A DNA stretch of 64,000 bases from Spirometra erinaceieuropaei (GCA_902702965.1 CACRXP010000417.1:310721-374720), one strand, 5' to 3'; positions 1 to 13,916 are shown, numbered from the stretch's first letter. Made by a program: numbers and translations. Notes: generated by a model from the letters alone, not told the origin.

Positions 1-260
1 ATGATTTCTGCAAAATATATTTTAATTTATACGAGTATGAAAAATCAATAGGAAAAATGCATGCTGCCTAAGCAGTTATGTTTTACCGAGTGTAGTTGCT
101 GCAGGAGGTCAGCAAGAAGTGTATAAAAGCCGACATCCTGGCAAGTCTGAAATGTTATAGGGTTGTGCTGTATGATAATCAGCATAACAAACCCATGTAA
201 TCTAATCGAAAACGCATTCCAGAATTTTGGCCAACATTTAATGATATCGGTCACGCACTT
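1..260 (-). repeat. Diverged foldback (FB) family fragment
   Basis: Reads as a decayed inner-to-outer FB arm like those at 51.2-52.2 kb. Matching landmarks appear in order: 'gagtatga', 'gccgacatcc' (compare gccgacaccc), and the outer segment 'aaaacgcattccagaatttt' (compare gaacgcatttcgaaatttt). It is cut by the window edge and has several internal deletions. It shows that the family is dispersed beyond the large inverted repeat. Confidence 0.55.
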
Positions 261-2629
261 TATGGACACTTTGTTTAGTAATGGTGAATGCTTTTTGAGC
301 ATCCGCAAGGCACTGTCAAATTTTTCCTCACGCAAAAGTAAATTAACAAGCTAGATATTTCATAATATTACCGTTTTTTTGCCCCATCACACTCGATCAT
401 AAAACCATCTCGCTTTTTGGCAAGAGAAAAAAACCTGGTAACGTTGTTGGCTGTCCTATTTGATATTAAATTGTACTTCACTGTTTTATCACATACAGTC
501 AAGATGCTCAATTCATCAATACAAATTCCGACTTCGGATGCATGCAGCACTGAAAGTCATTTGCGTACATAAATCTAACGGGAAGTGATTTCAGAATATC
601 CCCAAAAATTGACGATAGCCACCTGCAAAATCCCCATCGCTAGCTGCCAACTGCCGTCTCACACGGAAATATTTAACTTGACTACAAGTGCTGAGTGCGT
701 TAAGGATTCTTTTTTCAGAGGCAGGTTGCAAAATTCGATTCCGCCTTGCTCGTAGAAATGTTGCATCTTTGCCAATCAACAATAAAAAGGATCTATTTGA
801 GACAAATCATATCACAATGCAACCGCTGTGCAGACGACGGCCGGTAGCACTTACAGATAATGCGGAGGAATTTTCGGTAGATTTATGCATTTCTTTGGCG
901 AATTTCTCAAATTTCTTCAACATTTCTGAACTAATATCACTCAGTACTGCTACGTCAAGAAGTCTAAAGTCAGGCAGAAGTATCGAAGATGACTTGTCAA
1001 CCACGACATGGGCAGTCAGACGGATATTGTGATTCAACCAAAGTCAGTGCCTTACGGGTTCACGCCGCGTCTTCATTTCGGTCCTGGGACAGCCACCTGG
1101 AAGCAGTCAAAAAGATTTATTAAAATTTGCAAAAAATTGTCAGCATCATCAGGCATAGGAGACGGCCAATCGTCCTGAGGGACGTTTCACTCGAAGTCAC
1201 CTGTCTATCAGCTGCATTGATGGTTCACGTCTAGACCAGCAGCTCAGAAAGGATCCGTCACGTGAAATGTGCGTGCACTAACTTATCCAGACTGAACATC
1301 TGTCATTGCTGGAGCACAGAGGAAATGTCCTGCCATCGCGGTAGGCTGCCACTTGCGGATGAGAGATTTATGGTAGCGATAATTTATGCCGCGTTTGCAG
1401 AGGACAAAGCAATTTAAGCAGCGAAAATAAACCTACTCTGACTCAACCAACTGCATAGCGTAAATTGTAGATGTTGTGGAATAAAGGCGGACAACAGGAA
1501 CGCCTGTGGGTGTGCGCGATTCTGCAAGGGCCTGGAAGATGGTGCCATCTGATTCCTGAGAACAGAGAGCCTTTCTGAGGCGTCAGGAGTCAAGCATGGA
1601 ATTGGAGTGTCCCGACAACGCTTATAATTATGCAGAAGCGGATACGAACCAAGACAGAGTGTGAACGGTCCTTCACTTGTGAACGTGTGGCTGTGCGGCA
1701 CATAGGTTTATGCAACACGACTCAGTATAGCATGCATAGAGTTCATTTTTTTATATCTTAGCATCCTTATACGCCGTTTGGAAATTAAACCAGTTTGTTA
1801 TAAAAGGGCATTTCTTATACCGGCTCAGCGAAGGAGAAAATGCATTTATTCGTGAAATATCATTTATTATCACGAATGGAAGAGAATATGAGCATCCCAG
1901 GTTCTTGTTTAAAAGAAGTCGAAGGCAAGATCACTGAGACGGTATATTTATTCGCCTTAGTTTTCGAAATCGAAAGGCCGACAAAAGATGAACATCCGTT
2001 GGGATGAACCACGTTGAGTAATACGAGAATGCACAAGCTCTCCTGAACTACAAACAGTCCTGCAAGTCCTCACCCGCCTCGCGCTCAACAAATTAGTAAG
2101 CATATATTAAGGAATAAATGTTTTAGCGAAATTTGAAACTACTACTGCAGCATGCAACATTTTCTCCGAGATGTTTGATGATACCTGTCATTGGACTTAT
2201 TTAGAGCAGGATGCTTGTGGCAAAATGTCATGGCGCAACCTCGAAAGGATGTTTAGAAAACTACGTTTACAACAGATCTTCAGCTATATATATTTTTCCA
2301 GAAACCGCCCACACGCTGCGCCTTAGCGTTAACGCACCGTACGATAGAAAATATTTGTCAGGTTGAATACTGTCAGACCCAATCAAATATGTTTGTGTGA
2401 ATACAATGCACAAATGTAACCGTCACGTAACAAAAGTGGATCCTTCTGCACTACGGTTGAGTATAATTCGTTTTTCCTTCAACAAATATTACAGTTGTAG
2501 CGATTACATGGGAAATGTAGTCAATCGGATCTTACATCGATATGCTTCATTGCCCGCATTAGATGCATTAAAAGTTAAGGTGCAAATAACTTACGGATTA
2601 AGAGTAATTTTGCGTTATACAGTAGGTGG
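261..2629. other. Unassigned non-coding DNA
   Basis: Only short open frames (at most about 114 codons) occur, on both strands and overlapping one another. None has a recognisable domain or splice context. I see no repeat shared with the rest of the window. Confidence 0.4.
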
Positions 2630-3625
2630 ACTAACTCATGAAATATCAACCAGAATTCCAAAACGGCTCTTCGTTTCGGAAAGATTAACTAAGTAGGGCT
2701 GTAAAACTAATCAGTCAGCAGTACAATTCTATAATAATTCAGTTACCTTAGGATGCCGGCTTTAGAAAGAACTTCCTGCCGGCTGCACGTATAGACTGTA
2801 CTCTGCGAAAATAATTCCTTTGTTTGTATGGTGTTTCCACATTTATTTAAGATGCCCCTAAAACGTCCAATAAGATTTCATGAAAACCATGCATAACTAT
2901 ATTCATTCTTTCATTCCTTCGGTAGACAATTAAGTCTACTTTCAATCATATACTCAAACGAAGAAGAATATTAGGTTTGTAACATCTTTCCAGGCAAGGG
3001 AATAGAGATGGACCCCGTTTAACGGTCAGTAGACTGGGTATGGCGTCATATAAAATTTTATCTCAGCAAGCATTTAAAGGCTGTTGCGGAAATTACACTG
3101 CCGATAACGATTGCTTTCAAAGACCTCACACATTAACTCAAAACACGTTATTTTGCAAAATTTACTTTCCGCCTATTGTTTAATAACTGCTTTCTTTTCC
3201 TTCGTCAAACAATGGCGCAGGGCAAAACATTCGGCATAAATCCAGGCAATTTCTGTGTTTTCTTTCATTTGACCAGCCTATTGTCTAGGTTGCGGTCCCA
3301 CCTATAAAACAATATTTACCATAAATCTGGCATTTCGCCGTCCACAGTCTACAGACAGTTAACTGGGATTTTCTCTCTACCGTCGCCTTTTTTTCCAATT
3401 CCCGAATAAGTTTGAACCCGCTCTACCATTACAGTCGGATTCGGTGTTTCCAAACCATTGACCGCATATTTTCCGCGTGTAGAAAAGCACACATTTCTCC
3501 ACGGTATTAAGAGGAGACCGTGGGAGATTCATTCAATTCAGCATTGGATTTGATCCACAGTGTTAACTTTACAAGCCACATTGATAAATGCAGAGTACTG
3601 ATGCTTTATGAACGGCTCAAATGAT
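2630..3625 (+). mobile_element. Old FB-family copy, interrupted
   Basis: From about 2,634 ('actcatgaaatatcaacc') the sequence follows the FB arm through 'aactaatcagtcagcagtac' and the 'ttcggtagac' landmark to about 2,983. About 400 bases of unrelated sequence follow. The FB loop then resumes at about 3,385 ('aagtttgaacccg', 'ttaagaggagaccgt', 'tacaagccacattgataaat') and ends near 3,625. Divergence is greater than among the copies inside the arms, so this is an older insertion that was later interrupted. No coding capacity is seen. Confidence 0.6.
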
Positions 3626-6600
3626 TAATCAATTAAGGTTTGGGGATTTTTGGTTTCTAAATTTTAAAGACGACTATGAGTGAAAACGAATGTTTAAAGC
3701 GTCAATTTTTGAAAATACTTGCTATGTAGTGCACGCAGCTAGTCGGGCATGCGCCAGTGATTCAAACGACTGCGTACAAGTAGACATCAGGTGTGCGAAA
3801 ATATAGAATAGAACGTCATTTCCATATTTATCATAATTTAATATGTCTAATTTATAGCAGTGGGTATGAACAAAGAGAGTACCCGTCAACTCAAGTGATA
3901 GACAGATTAAAAAGTTTACGGGTTTTGCTAAAGGTTGTGGTCACCTTAAACTAGTCCTTCATTAAAAACCGCAGGGGGATCCAAATGCCTGTTAATAGTG
4001 GTGGCATTTGAGTGGCATGCCTGAAATATGAGTCGTCATGTTTTTTAAGATGTCTTGAAATAAGTTACCTCCTGCGCGAGGGTTAAAGTTGTGGCCAGTT
4101 TCTCAATTGCGCCTTGTTAGCAACAAATTTGGGTCTTGTTTCCGTGTTTTCAGTCTGTGCTTGTTTAGGTGAATCTGAAATTTTTTTCCAGTTTTCCTCG
4201 TCATTACGGCAAAATTGACGGACAACTGCCAAAGTTTTTGTGGAAGGCAGTCTGTTTTTAGGCTTCTATTCACGGCGGCAAATGTTTGTCTGTCTTCGAC
4301 GGGCCAGGCATAATCCGTCTAGTTGTAATAGTCAGGAACCCGTCATACAGACACTGTTTTGTAGCGAATACCCATCAGGCCTTCAAAACGATGCTCTTTT
4401 TGCCGTTCCATTCGCATAAAGCTAATTGAAATTTCATATTAAAATTTTATTTTTCTTTGCTATTTACTCGATAGGTTGGCGTGAACAAGAAGCATAACCG
4501 GTAGATTGGATTTGATTTGTCCCTTGGAAGATAAAATATGCCATCTGTTTTAAGTTGCAAATGCAATGCGGACTTCTCTATGGTCAGGTTGATTATATTT
4601 CGCCCACTGACAATTTTACAGTAATTCTCAGAAAAACTTTGCTTTTCTCTTCCGTCTGTGGTCATTATTATATTGTGCAGTTTGGAACGGTATGAAAAAT
4701 CATTAAATTTGCTCCCATGAATTTAAAAATGTGAAACACAATTATACTTTTACGAGTGTCAACTAAGCATCTGACTATTTCAAAAGGCCTTTTACGGTAC
4801 CTCCGTTTGAAATCCGCCTTGAGAAGAAACCAAAAATAATGTAACTTTTTGCATCTATTGAAACTTCGAACAAAAGCCAAATAATGAAATGACAGGTATG
4901 TACGCTCGAGACATTTGCCGTTGATTTTAGGAATCACAGTCATCGATCAACTGCAAAAATTTCCGATGGTGTCAACGTACTTAACAATTTGGCAGATTTA
5001 GTTTTATCGACCGATAAACTCAAGTTTTTGAAGCAGCTTTCAGAGAACGCGGTCGTAGTGGTCCAAGAAGATTAAATTGTGCATTAGTACATTAGCGTCC
5101 AAAATTGTTGGATTTAACATTGCAGAAATAGGCACTAAAGACCTGCCAATAATTGTTCAAATGGTCTTGAATTGCGATCCTCATAGAACAAAATGTGCTT
5201 TTGTGTCAGTTGTTCTACGCGGACGGGATCAGTCGGCGGATTCGGTTTGTCATTCCTTCTTATTAAAGGTGTACCAATTTTAGGTCGACTCATCGCAAAT
5301 CAAGGCGTAAAATAAGCTGAGTAATACTGGCTGTTTAAAGTGCACCAACATTTTAATTAGCAGACAGCACTCTGCGTCACTTTATGCTACTTAACTGCGT
5401 TGATGAGATGATAGAGATGGACCGTGAGACATCAGTGTCAATGTTCTAAGTTGCTCGCTGAGATGACTATCGCTTTCAAGTTCAAGTTATTTTTAACGTA
5501 AATTAAGTATGCGCTCCCAGTGGCTGTCATTTGCTAACTAACCAAACAAACGAGTAGTTTGAAAGAGAGCGACCCGATATGTGTAGAAAAAATACTTAAA
5601 TGAAACGTATGTTTTCCTTAGATTAGGATTTCCTTTCTGAAGGCATTTTTGCTCAGCTAAAGATTATTCTAAACAAATTTAGTAAAAACGTTAAAGACAG
5701 TTTATACATATGGTGCGTGCTAAAGTCACCTAAGCGGTTGAGTGTTCTTGAAAGTAATTTGATAATGATTCGTAATTAAATAGACAAAAACGATCATCTA
5801 ATCTGTCTTTGCGTATAAATATTTTAAAACACAGCAAATGATGTTCTTTCTGCACAACCTGTTCGTGCTTAAATTGTTGTTAAACGGCCCTTTTCTTAAC
5901 TTATTGTATAACCGGTCATTAAAGCAGTAAGCAGTGTCGCCTACAAAGAATCAATTACGATACTTTCAAGATAAATGTCCTAATAAGTTTTTGCCGTTAC
6001 TGAGTGACTGATATAAGCATGCGTCGCTCAAGTTTTTGCTTTTGGACGCATACTATTCCAGTCTGTTTTCATATATGCAAAGAAAAATAAAAAGTCTTAC
6101 ATTGTGTTTTGCCCACATCCCTTTCCCTATGCAAAATAAATCTGAGTCATTTTCAACATACACTTAAAGACAAATGAGGATGACGACATTCACAAAATGC
6201 TAAGTAGAGGAATCTAATCAAGGGCAAGTGTAATCCAAGATTGAAATTTCCATTTTCTCTCAGTTTTATCGATTTCTTTTGGCAAGACGGGTTCTTTTAA
6301 ACATGTCAAAATACTGGTCACACTAGTTAACTTGCTCTCTGTGTTTGCTTAACGCTAAATGCTGCAAAACGCCGTATATATAAATGAGCATTCACCCTTC
6401 GTTGCGGTTGATGAGTCGACTTCTGTCACATATACTCTTTAAAACATCCTTATGTTTGAGGAAAAATATTCATCCGAGACACTTATTATATCCTCTTTTC
6501 GCTAGTTTCTGCCGAATAATCTGTCAAATCACATAAGGGTTTATGACTCTGTCTACTGTCGCGCAGTCCACGAAATAAATTCGCCGTCCTCTCTGAGGAG

Positions 6601-7515
6601 GCAGGGCAGTGGAATTCGTTTAGACTAGAAAAAACTTGCCACGCAGTATGCCTGCAATTAAATTTGTTTGGTCGAAATGCATGACTGAAACGGAAACATA
6701 TTCCGACAAAATAAGTTGCGTGGCCTGCTGGACCGTATAAGACGTCGTTTTGAAGGCCCCCCCTTGGCAAAAATGACCACTGCTGTTTAAAACGTGAGAA
6801 ACGTTTGCATTTAAAATGGTCAGCTTTAATAGAATCTGACGTCCCAAGGCGGAGAATTACGTCGAAATGGTTGAATAAGGTTTGTGCACACATTAATCTG
6901 CCGGAGATATTTAAATACCGACAATAGTAGAAGAAGAAATGTTTGCAATTCATTCGCCCGGTAGGTTCGGCCACTCGACTGAGTCCAAATTGTAGCAGCA
7001 TTAACGGCCTTCAGTCTACCTCGATTATCATCATTGCTAAGTCAGCGTAGAAAAAATAAATCGGGAGAGCTGTACTTGTAGGACAAATGTGCAAGCAAGT
7101 TTTATGTACATTTTGGAGATGCCATCCGCTTGAATAACACAGGTGTATGCTCTGCTGAATGACTGTCAGAATTGCTTGACCTGCCTTCAGGTGGTTGATG
7201 GCTGAATCAATGCGTTGCCCAAGAATTAAGAGCACAAATTAGATGCTTTTTCTTCAGCTACGTATGTACCATTAACAAAGGACGGACCAAGAATGTGTGA
7301 AGAATTATTTTCATTTGGGAAACTGCATTGATAGCGCCTACTAGAACTGTTTTTTAATAGCAAGTTATTTCTGGGCAGTATTCACGTAATGTATCGTCTT
7401 TGGGTAAAGTAATGCTTCCCAAATGCATATTCTTTGTTTTTGCGGCATAATTAAAAACAGTTAACCCTTTCAGACCGTGCCAAAAGTAGTGGAAAAGTTT
7501 TAGAAAATGTCTGCC
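3626..7515. other. Unassigned non-coding DNA
   Basis: No gene is supported. The longest open frame is 171 codons on the minus strand at 6,486-7,001. It has irregular composition, no recognisable domain, and no splice or family signal. I regard it as chance. Confidence 0.4.
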
Positions 7516-7519
7516 GAAT

Positions 7520-7660
7520 GGACCTAACGTAGCTCAAGTGGTTAGATGGTGGGCTGTACTAAAGTGTTCTCATTACTGCTCGGGCTCGAATGCCAAAAAG
7601 GCGGCAAGTTTTGCGCAATTGGGTCAATATGAATTATTTAAAAATCTACCAAATATCTAT
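7520..7660 (+). mobile_element. tRNA-headed SINE copy
   Basis: The head resembles a tRNA gene with an internal Pol III promoter. The A box is 'tagctcaagtggttaga' near 7,531 and the B box 'gggctcgaatgcc' near 7,582. The segment after the B box ('ttttgcgcaattgggtcaat') is shared with the copy starting at 7,808. It cannot fold as a full tRNA because the acceptor pairing is absent, so it is a SINE head and not a tRNA gene. Confidence 0.6.
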
Positions 7661-7807
7661 GAATGACGCGAGTCCGGTAGTCATCTGGCGAATTACTTTG
7701 GAAATCCCGCTTGGGCAATCAATGTACTGCATCAGATTTGGTGGATTTTAGAAGTGGCGGTAGGTTGGTCGGGTAACTTGACTCAAATGTGATTAAACTC
7801 CAGTCGT

Positions 7808-7940
7808 CCGGAGGGGCCTCGTAGCTCATGTGGTTAGAGAGTTGGTTGTAGTAAAGCCCTCCCAATACTGCGTGCGGTTAAATCCCACGTAAGCGTGGAG
7901 TTTTTTACAGTTGCATCAATATGTATATAAATGGTAATCA
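7808..7940 (+). mobile_element. tRNA-headed SINE copy, same family
   Basis: The A box 'tagctcatgtggttagag' lies near 7,821 and a B-box-like 'gcggttaaatcccacg' near 7,876. The segment 'gttgcatcaatatgta' corresponds to the tail of the 7,520 copy. The two copies lie in the same orientation about 290 bases apart and have diverged from each other. They are probably separate insertions, although a short tandem duplication is possible. Confidence 0.6.
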
Positions 7941-10269
7941 TTGACAGCAAATGCATGTTCTTACTTATTACTTATAAATGACAAAGAGCCTTGGCATGTA
8001 GGAATCTTCTCAAAACACGCAGTTCAATGATTACCTTTGTTTTTATGCGTCTGGGTGCTTTTAAAGTTTACGTGCTCGTAAGACGCTTTTGCGAAAAACG
8101 ACACCTATCCTATCCTTGCGGATGATCAGTTGATTTATTTCGATTGCGTAAAAGACAAAATAAAAGTACCCACCTGGTCTCGCCTAAGCGACTTTGGCTT
8201 TCAAAAATAGTTTACATCGTAATAATCAGAATAAGTTATTCATTCCTATCCACCTGCCAAATAATCTGCTAAAGGGTCAAAAACTGGATTGGTTTATTGC
8301 ATTGCCGCAAGGCAGGTACAGGATACTAAAAAATAAACTTAGAAACTTACTTTACTAAGTCTCCGCGAACATATGCGGTTAATTCGTAACAGTAATTATG
8401 TCGCCTGTATTTTGTGTGCACCTAATCGAACCCCGAAAACGTACATGCGGACGTACAGTTCGTGACATATCTCACGAAATATCAAGAAACGTATATTTTG
8501 TATCCACAACGTTATACTGCTTTAAAATATGACAAAGCTTCAAAAAAGGCCTAGTTGTGACTATGCAGTATCACTTTTGACTGCCCAATAATTAATCTTA
8601 CGAAGAACAACCGAATTGAAAAACCACGTTGTGAGGGGTTACATACTTTAAACCTAATAAAATTTCCAGTTGGGAAAAAATGCCATACATCGACATCGAT
8701 TTCAAAAAAACGCCTTGTAGACCGTCTCATGATTTATATAATTTCACTTGTAGCTTATTGGTTTAATTCAATATATTCTCAAAATAATAAATTTATACGT
8801 TTGTGCAGACGAGAGAAACAGAAATTTATGCGACCATATGAACGATATATAAAGGGATCGCAAACAATTGCCTGAGATAGAGCCCGCATTATTATACTTG
8901 ATAGGGTTAGCGTACATACGGAAGAACAGATTTGATTTGGCTCATTCCATATTGCTTATCTGTCCGTCAATTTTTATCGATTGATCTTACGTTATAAAAG
9001 ACACTTAAGACTATGTTTAAAATCTCCGCAATCTATGAGCTTAATTGTTCATTCAGCATAAAAATGATACCAATCACTTGAAATTTCATGATTAAAAATT
9101 ATAAATTATCCCGAGAGAAAACAATGCTTTTTGCATAGCAGGATGTTTAACTGCAAGCCATGCTGATTTGTATCCCCGCAAAATGGTTGAATGTGTATTT
9201 CCGTTGCGCGTTTGTTCCGTAAAACATGTTGTGACCGTCAGGCCCTTCTCTCATGAAAATCGTAAAATAGGTTAAAACTAGAGTTTACGTTTAACTGAAC
9301 GTATTGCACGCCGAAGCTGAAAGATAATCACTTTGGGGGTATGTGCCAGTAGGTTTAAATATGCAATTATTTGTAGTCCATTCAGTGTGTGTGCACGAAA
9401 TTGCACGACAATCAGTTCTGTATTTTTATGTATATTTTTGATTGCACGAACAGACATAACATATTTTGACTTTAAAAAACAGGTTATGAAGACGCACATA
9501 ACACGAGTTTGCTGCTTGGGATTTTTGATGATGTTGAGAGGGATTGAAGAACCCTTGAAAATCATGTCATTCTATGTACTTAGACCACCGATTATGTATA
9601 CCGGCCAACCTCCATAACAGTGCCTTTAGCGGGTAGGGATGCGATTCATTGTTCCACCTGACTGAACCTCCTTGCCTTAAAAAACAAGGAAAGATCTCTG
9701 AGTACCAATTCAATGGGAACGCATACAACTCACAAACACACCCTCACTTTGCCAATATGGATTTGAGCAGAGTTTTTTACTCATGTTATGATAAATGTGA
9801 AAAAGCCGCGCATTATTGTTTTTTATCCTTGGCTTTCAAATCTTCCATATATTTGCCTCTTTTTATGCAGAACACTGTTAAGATGTCCATCTATTTATTT
9901 GATTTGTTATTGGTTACGTTAGCTTGTATATGTACACTCAAAATGCTATAGGATTGAGCATTAAAATTTTTAATTTGAAGCGTTTTTAAACTTGGATGTC
10001 GATTGAAGTAGATCTGTGTTTGAGCTTTTTTCAAATATTTTTATGAAGAACACAAACTGATGAACATATAATGCGCAGTTTTATACTTTAAATGGCATCT
10101 ACTTGATAATATTGAGAGGCGTGTGATACGATTGACGTAAAAGCACTTCACTGGGGGTTTCAAAAGTCCCAATACAAATGTCACGATTGGTTAAAATGGC
10201 CCTACTACGGAAAGTGAGATACATTTTTAGAGAATAAGATAATTTTTAATTGCGTATTAGCTTTGAAAG
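7941..10269. other. Unassigned non-coding DNA
   Basis: AT-rich, with short open frames only. The 94-100 codon frames at 9,278-9,951 overlap on both strands and show no domain. No repeat partner is recognised. Confidence 0.4.
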
Positions 10270-11455
10270 AGGAGTAGTTTGTCACAAAATAAGTGTAAGA
10301 AAATATAACTTAGTACTTTCCCTGTAGCATATACATAAATAAAGATGATAAAAATAAATGCTAAATGGTGGTGGATAATTTACTGATTGTTGCTTTTGAA
10401 GGCGTAATTGCTGTTTTGTGTTGATGGCACGCTTCTTGGGAGAATTTGCAGAATATAATTTCTCCTTGTTACGCATTGCATTCACAGCTTCTCTACGTCT
10501 TTTTGGTTTGTTGAAATAAAAATGTCACTTTGTTACGTCCCATAATCTGGCAAGGTAGCCTTAGGTTTCTACTGTTTACACTCGAATCTGTCTTAGAAAT
10601 GATGATCATTGGACACTTTCTGGGTTATAATAGAAATCCCCAGAGGGCATTGCTCTTTTGTCAACCTTAAGACCACATATAACGAGAAAATTTTAGAGAC
10701 ACCCTGGTCCGACAGCCCCAGAATATAGATGATACTGTTGGCTCATGCCCAATTCACCGAGCCCTTCATTCCTTCCGCTTGCCCAGCTTTCATTATGACT
10801 GATTGATTGTAGACATTCCTGGCCTTTACGTCAGTTAGACACATTTAAGTCAGATCTGAAACGGAATCTGAACCTGTCGGTACACGGCCGCTACTCTGTA
10901 TGCTCTGAGTTTTCACATTTTAGTCACCTAAAGCAATTTTATAACAGTTCGATCAAATAAAACGTAAGCTGCCTATGAGTGTAGTTTGCGAGTTGATTCT
11001 CTCTATGAAGTTTTCGTCAATAGGGGCTCCCGATACAGCAAACGATTTTGTGTTACAAGTCAGGTAGGAAACGCTTTTCCCGTCATAACTCAGTCTAAGC
11101 ACTATCTGTAAACCTAACCCTAGTCGTAATCCCGACTCCAATCGCCCTAAAATCTAGCTCAAAGTACACCTCTATCACAGGGAGGTTCTCCAGTTGTCCT
11201 GTCCTATCCTCCTACTCCTTCCGTTTCTTCAGTAGTTTGTTAGCTTAAATGGAAATAACCGGCCAGTTTGAATAAAAACAATTTGTAAACTGTTTTACCG
11301 TACTAACAACACAGATATTAGCTAAAAGCCCAAACACGCGTGTTTCGTCGAACTTATGCCGTGCCTAAAAATACCCGTTTCGACAGATTTATTCGAACTT
11401 GGCGCATTATTTTCCCTGGAAATTAAAGAAGGCAAAAAGTAGTATTGTTCTTGAC
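10270..11455 (+). repeat. Tandem duplication, unit 1
   Basis: This is collinear with 11,456-12,545. Shared landmarks include 'ggcgtaattgctgtttt', 'ggtttctactg', 'gaaatccccagaggg', 'attcaccgagcc', 'cattccttccg' and 'cagtttgaataaaaa'. A stretch at about 11,285-11,430 has no partner in unit 2. The unit holds a degenerate CCTAACCCTAG-like patch near 11,112. On the minus strand a short lysine/arginine-rich open segment near 10,400-10,500 has a counterpart in unit 2. Confidence 0.75.
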
Positions 11456-12545
11456 ACCCTATTTAGTCTCCTGCAATCTCTGTATAAATAAGATCAGTAT
11501 AAAAAGGAATAAAGACGATACAGAAATAAAATCAAAACTAATGATGATTTTTGTTAATTGAGTGTTAGTTTTGCAGGCGTAATTGCTGTTTTTGTAGTTG
11601 ACATGCTTCTTTGGTGAATTTTCAGAATACTGCTCTTCCCTTTTACGCATTGTATTTGCAGCTTGTCCACGTTATTCTGGATTAAGTTTATTTCTAAATA
11701 TTCAGAGGGAGTGTTAAAGCTAAAAAATGTCAATGTCCTACGCCAAAATATCTGGCAGGATAGCCCTAGGTTTCTACTGCCTTGCCGAGATCTGTTTTGG
11801 AAGTGATGTTCTTTGGACACTAGTTTGGTTATAATGGAAATCCCCAGAGGGAAGTGCTCTTATGTCAACCCTAAGACTGCGCATTACAAGAGAGTTTTAG
11901 AGACACCGTTATCCGACGGCGTCAGAATATAAATGATACTGTTGTTACACTTAATTCACCGAGCCATTCATTCCTTCCGGTAAGTCTGCTTTTATTATGA
12001 CTGATTGGTTGTTGACTATCCTGGCCTTCATGTCGTTTAGTAAACAAATTTTAGGCAGGTCTGAAACAAAATATGAAGTCGTCGGTACCCCGCCGCCACT
12101 CCATTGCTCTGTTTCATTCACATTTAAGTCTTCTTTAGCAATTTCATTAAAATTCGCTCAAATAAATTGTAGGATACCTACGGGTGTAGTTTTTGAGTTG
12201 TTTTTGTCCATATGGAGTTTCCGAAAATAGAAATTCCTGAGTAAAGTAGACTATTTGTGTGTTTAAAGCCAAGTAAACCACGTTTTTTCGCCGTAACACA
12301 ACCTAAGCACTAACTTAAACCCTAATTCTAGTCCTTATCTTTATTTCAATCGTCCTAAAATTTAGCTCGAGCAGAGCTCTATCGCGGGAGATTTTTTCAG
12401 ATCTCGTGTCCTATCTTCCTAACCCTTCCGCCCCCAGTTGCTGGTTGACCTAAATGGCATTAAGCTTCCAGTTTGAATAAAAAGCAGTCTTGTGCTTGAC
12501 AGCCTATGTGGACTTCTGCAATCTCGGCATAAAGCACAGCGTTTA
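11456..12545 (+). repeat. Tandem duplication, unit 2
   Basis: A diverged second copy of the preceding unit in head-to-tail arrangement. Its start ('cctgcaatctctgtataaa') recurs at about 12,515 ('ctgcaatctcggcataaa'), which suggests a third, truncated unit or the remains of a longer array. A degenerate 'aaaccctaattctagtcc' telomere-like patch sits near 12,325. No intact gene is seen. Confidence 0.75.
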
Positions 12546-13714
12546 AGATCCAAATAAATGTCTGTATGGCTGTTCCTGTACTGTTATAACTATGCCATGA
12601 TTATTTGACTACGTGAGACCATCTGAGTTGATGAGTGTTCCGGGAGGAGTTAAAGTTTTTGGCTTAAACACACACAGTGGCCTTGAAATGGCTACATAAA
12701 TTACCAGACATTGCAAACTTGATGCTTTTTCTTTTTAACTGCAAATGTATGGTGGTAACGAAACCAGATGGGCAAAGATCGCAACAGAATAAATATGTTC
12801 ATTTGTTTCCTTTGCAGAAAACACTATTTAAAATGATTCTTATGGTTTTCTAGAGTCTAATTCTTTCTCTTGATGATCATTTGGGAGAAATAAATGCGTG
12901 AACGTAGCCAACACTTAAGCAGGAAGTACGTACGAATAGTGGATATCATAGTGCCGAGGTAAAGGGTGCGCATTATCGGATATCAGAGCCACCCTACAAC
13001 TGACCACGTGGAAGTTGTACTGCAATAAGGCAGCATGCGCTATTAAATATGCGCACTCCTCACTAATACTACACATGTGGTGTGGCAGAACGCCTAGGGC
13101 CGGGCGCATGCCGCACCAGCCACTGGACACAATCGGGTGTATAATCGGCTTTGGTAGTAGATTTGTTGCTGGAAGGAGGAAAGTGAGGGTGAGTTGGCTT
13201 GTGGCAATCCACCTTCTCGGAAATCAGCGAAGTCTTTTCGTTCTAAATAATCTGACGCATCTTTAAATTGTTTTTATGTGCAAAAAGCCGAAAGATTAAC
13301 TCATATTATGAGGTCGGGCAGTCAGACTTCAATCGCTTCATTGTTATTTGACTGTTATGATACTCTCAGTAAGACATGATACGAGGCCGCAACGTTGTGG
13401 TTATGGTAAAAAGCCTAGTGCATCGCGTATGCCCTGGGCGTGTACGGGGTGTCATCGCTGCCTTCGTTCGCATCAACAGTCCCTTTAAACTTTGACCTGA
13501 CGGCGTTGTCAAGTGAATAATGGAGGAAAGAGTGCGGTTAAATCAGCGCAAGTTTACTATAACTACGAAGGTATTCACATGAAATTCACAGCTTCCGCCG
13601 CTGGCATCCAGTAGGACAAATAGTGGTCACCATCATTTGGGCGCTCGCGGGTATTTGGGACATACTTTCGAATGGTGACAGTGTACAAACTTTAACAAAT
13701 TCCGGCCCGGCAAT
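12546..13714. other. Unassigned DNA flanking the left arm
   Basis: No gene or repeat partner is recognised. Whether the inverted repeat continues leftwards through here cannot be tested, because its right-arm partner would lie beyond position 64,000. Confidence 0.4.
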
Positions 13715-13916
13715 ATGTGGTTAGAAAGGCGCACATGATGGATAAACTACTGTTGACCTACTTAATCATTTTGAGCTGATGTGATTCCGTTGGCATGGTG
13801 TCGCATTAAGTTGCGCTGTGTGTTCTGTCGACGGCCTCTTTTCTTTGTAGTCGGTGGTCCTTCTTGACTTTTGGCCTGTCGCCTTCTTTTAACTTTCGTG
13901 TTGGACGTTTTAGGGT

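Noticed and set aside
6486..7001. 171-codon minus-strand frame as a gene
   Set aside because: Not recognised, irregular composition, overlapped by another minus-strand frame, and no splice or paralogue support.
7520..7660. Genuine tRNA gene
   Set aside because: A and B boxes are present, but the acceptor and anticodon stems do not pair; it fits a SINE head.
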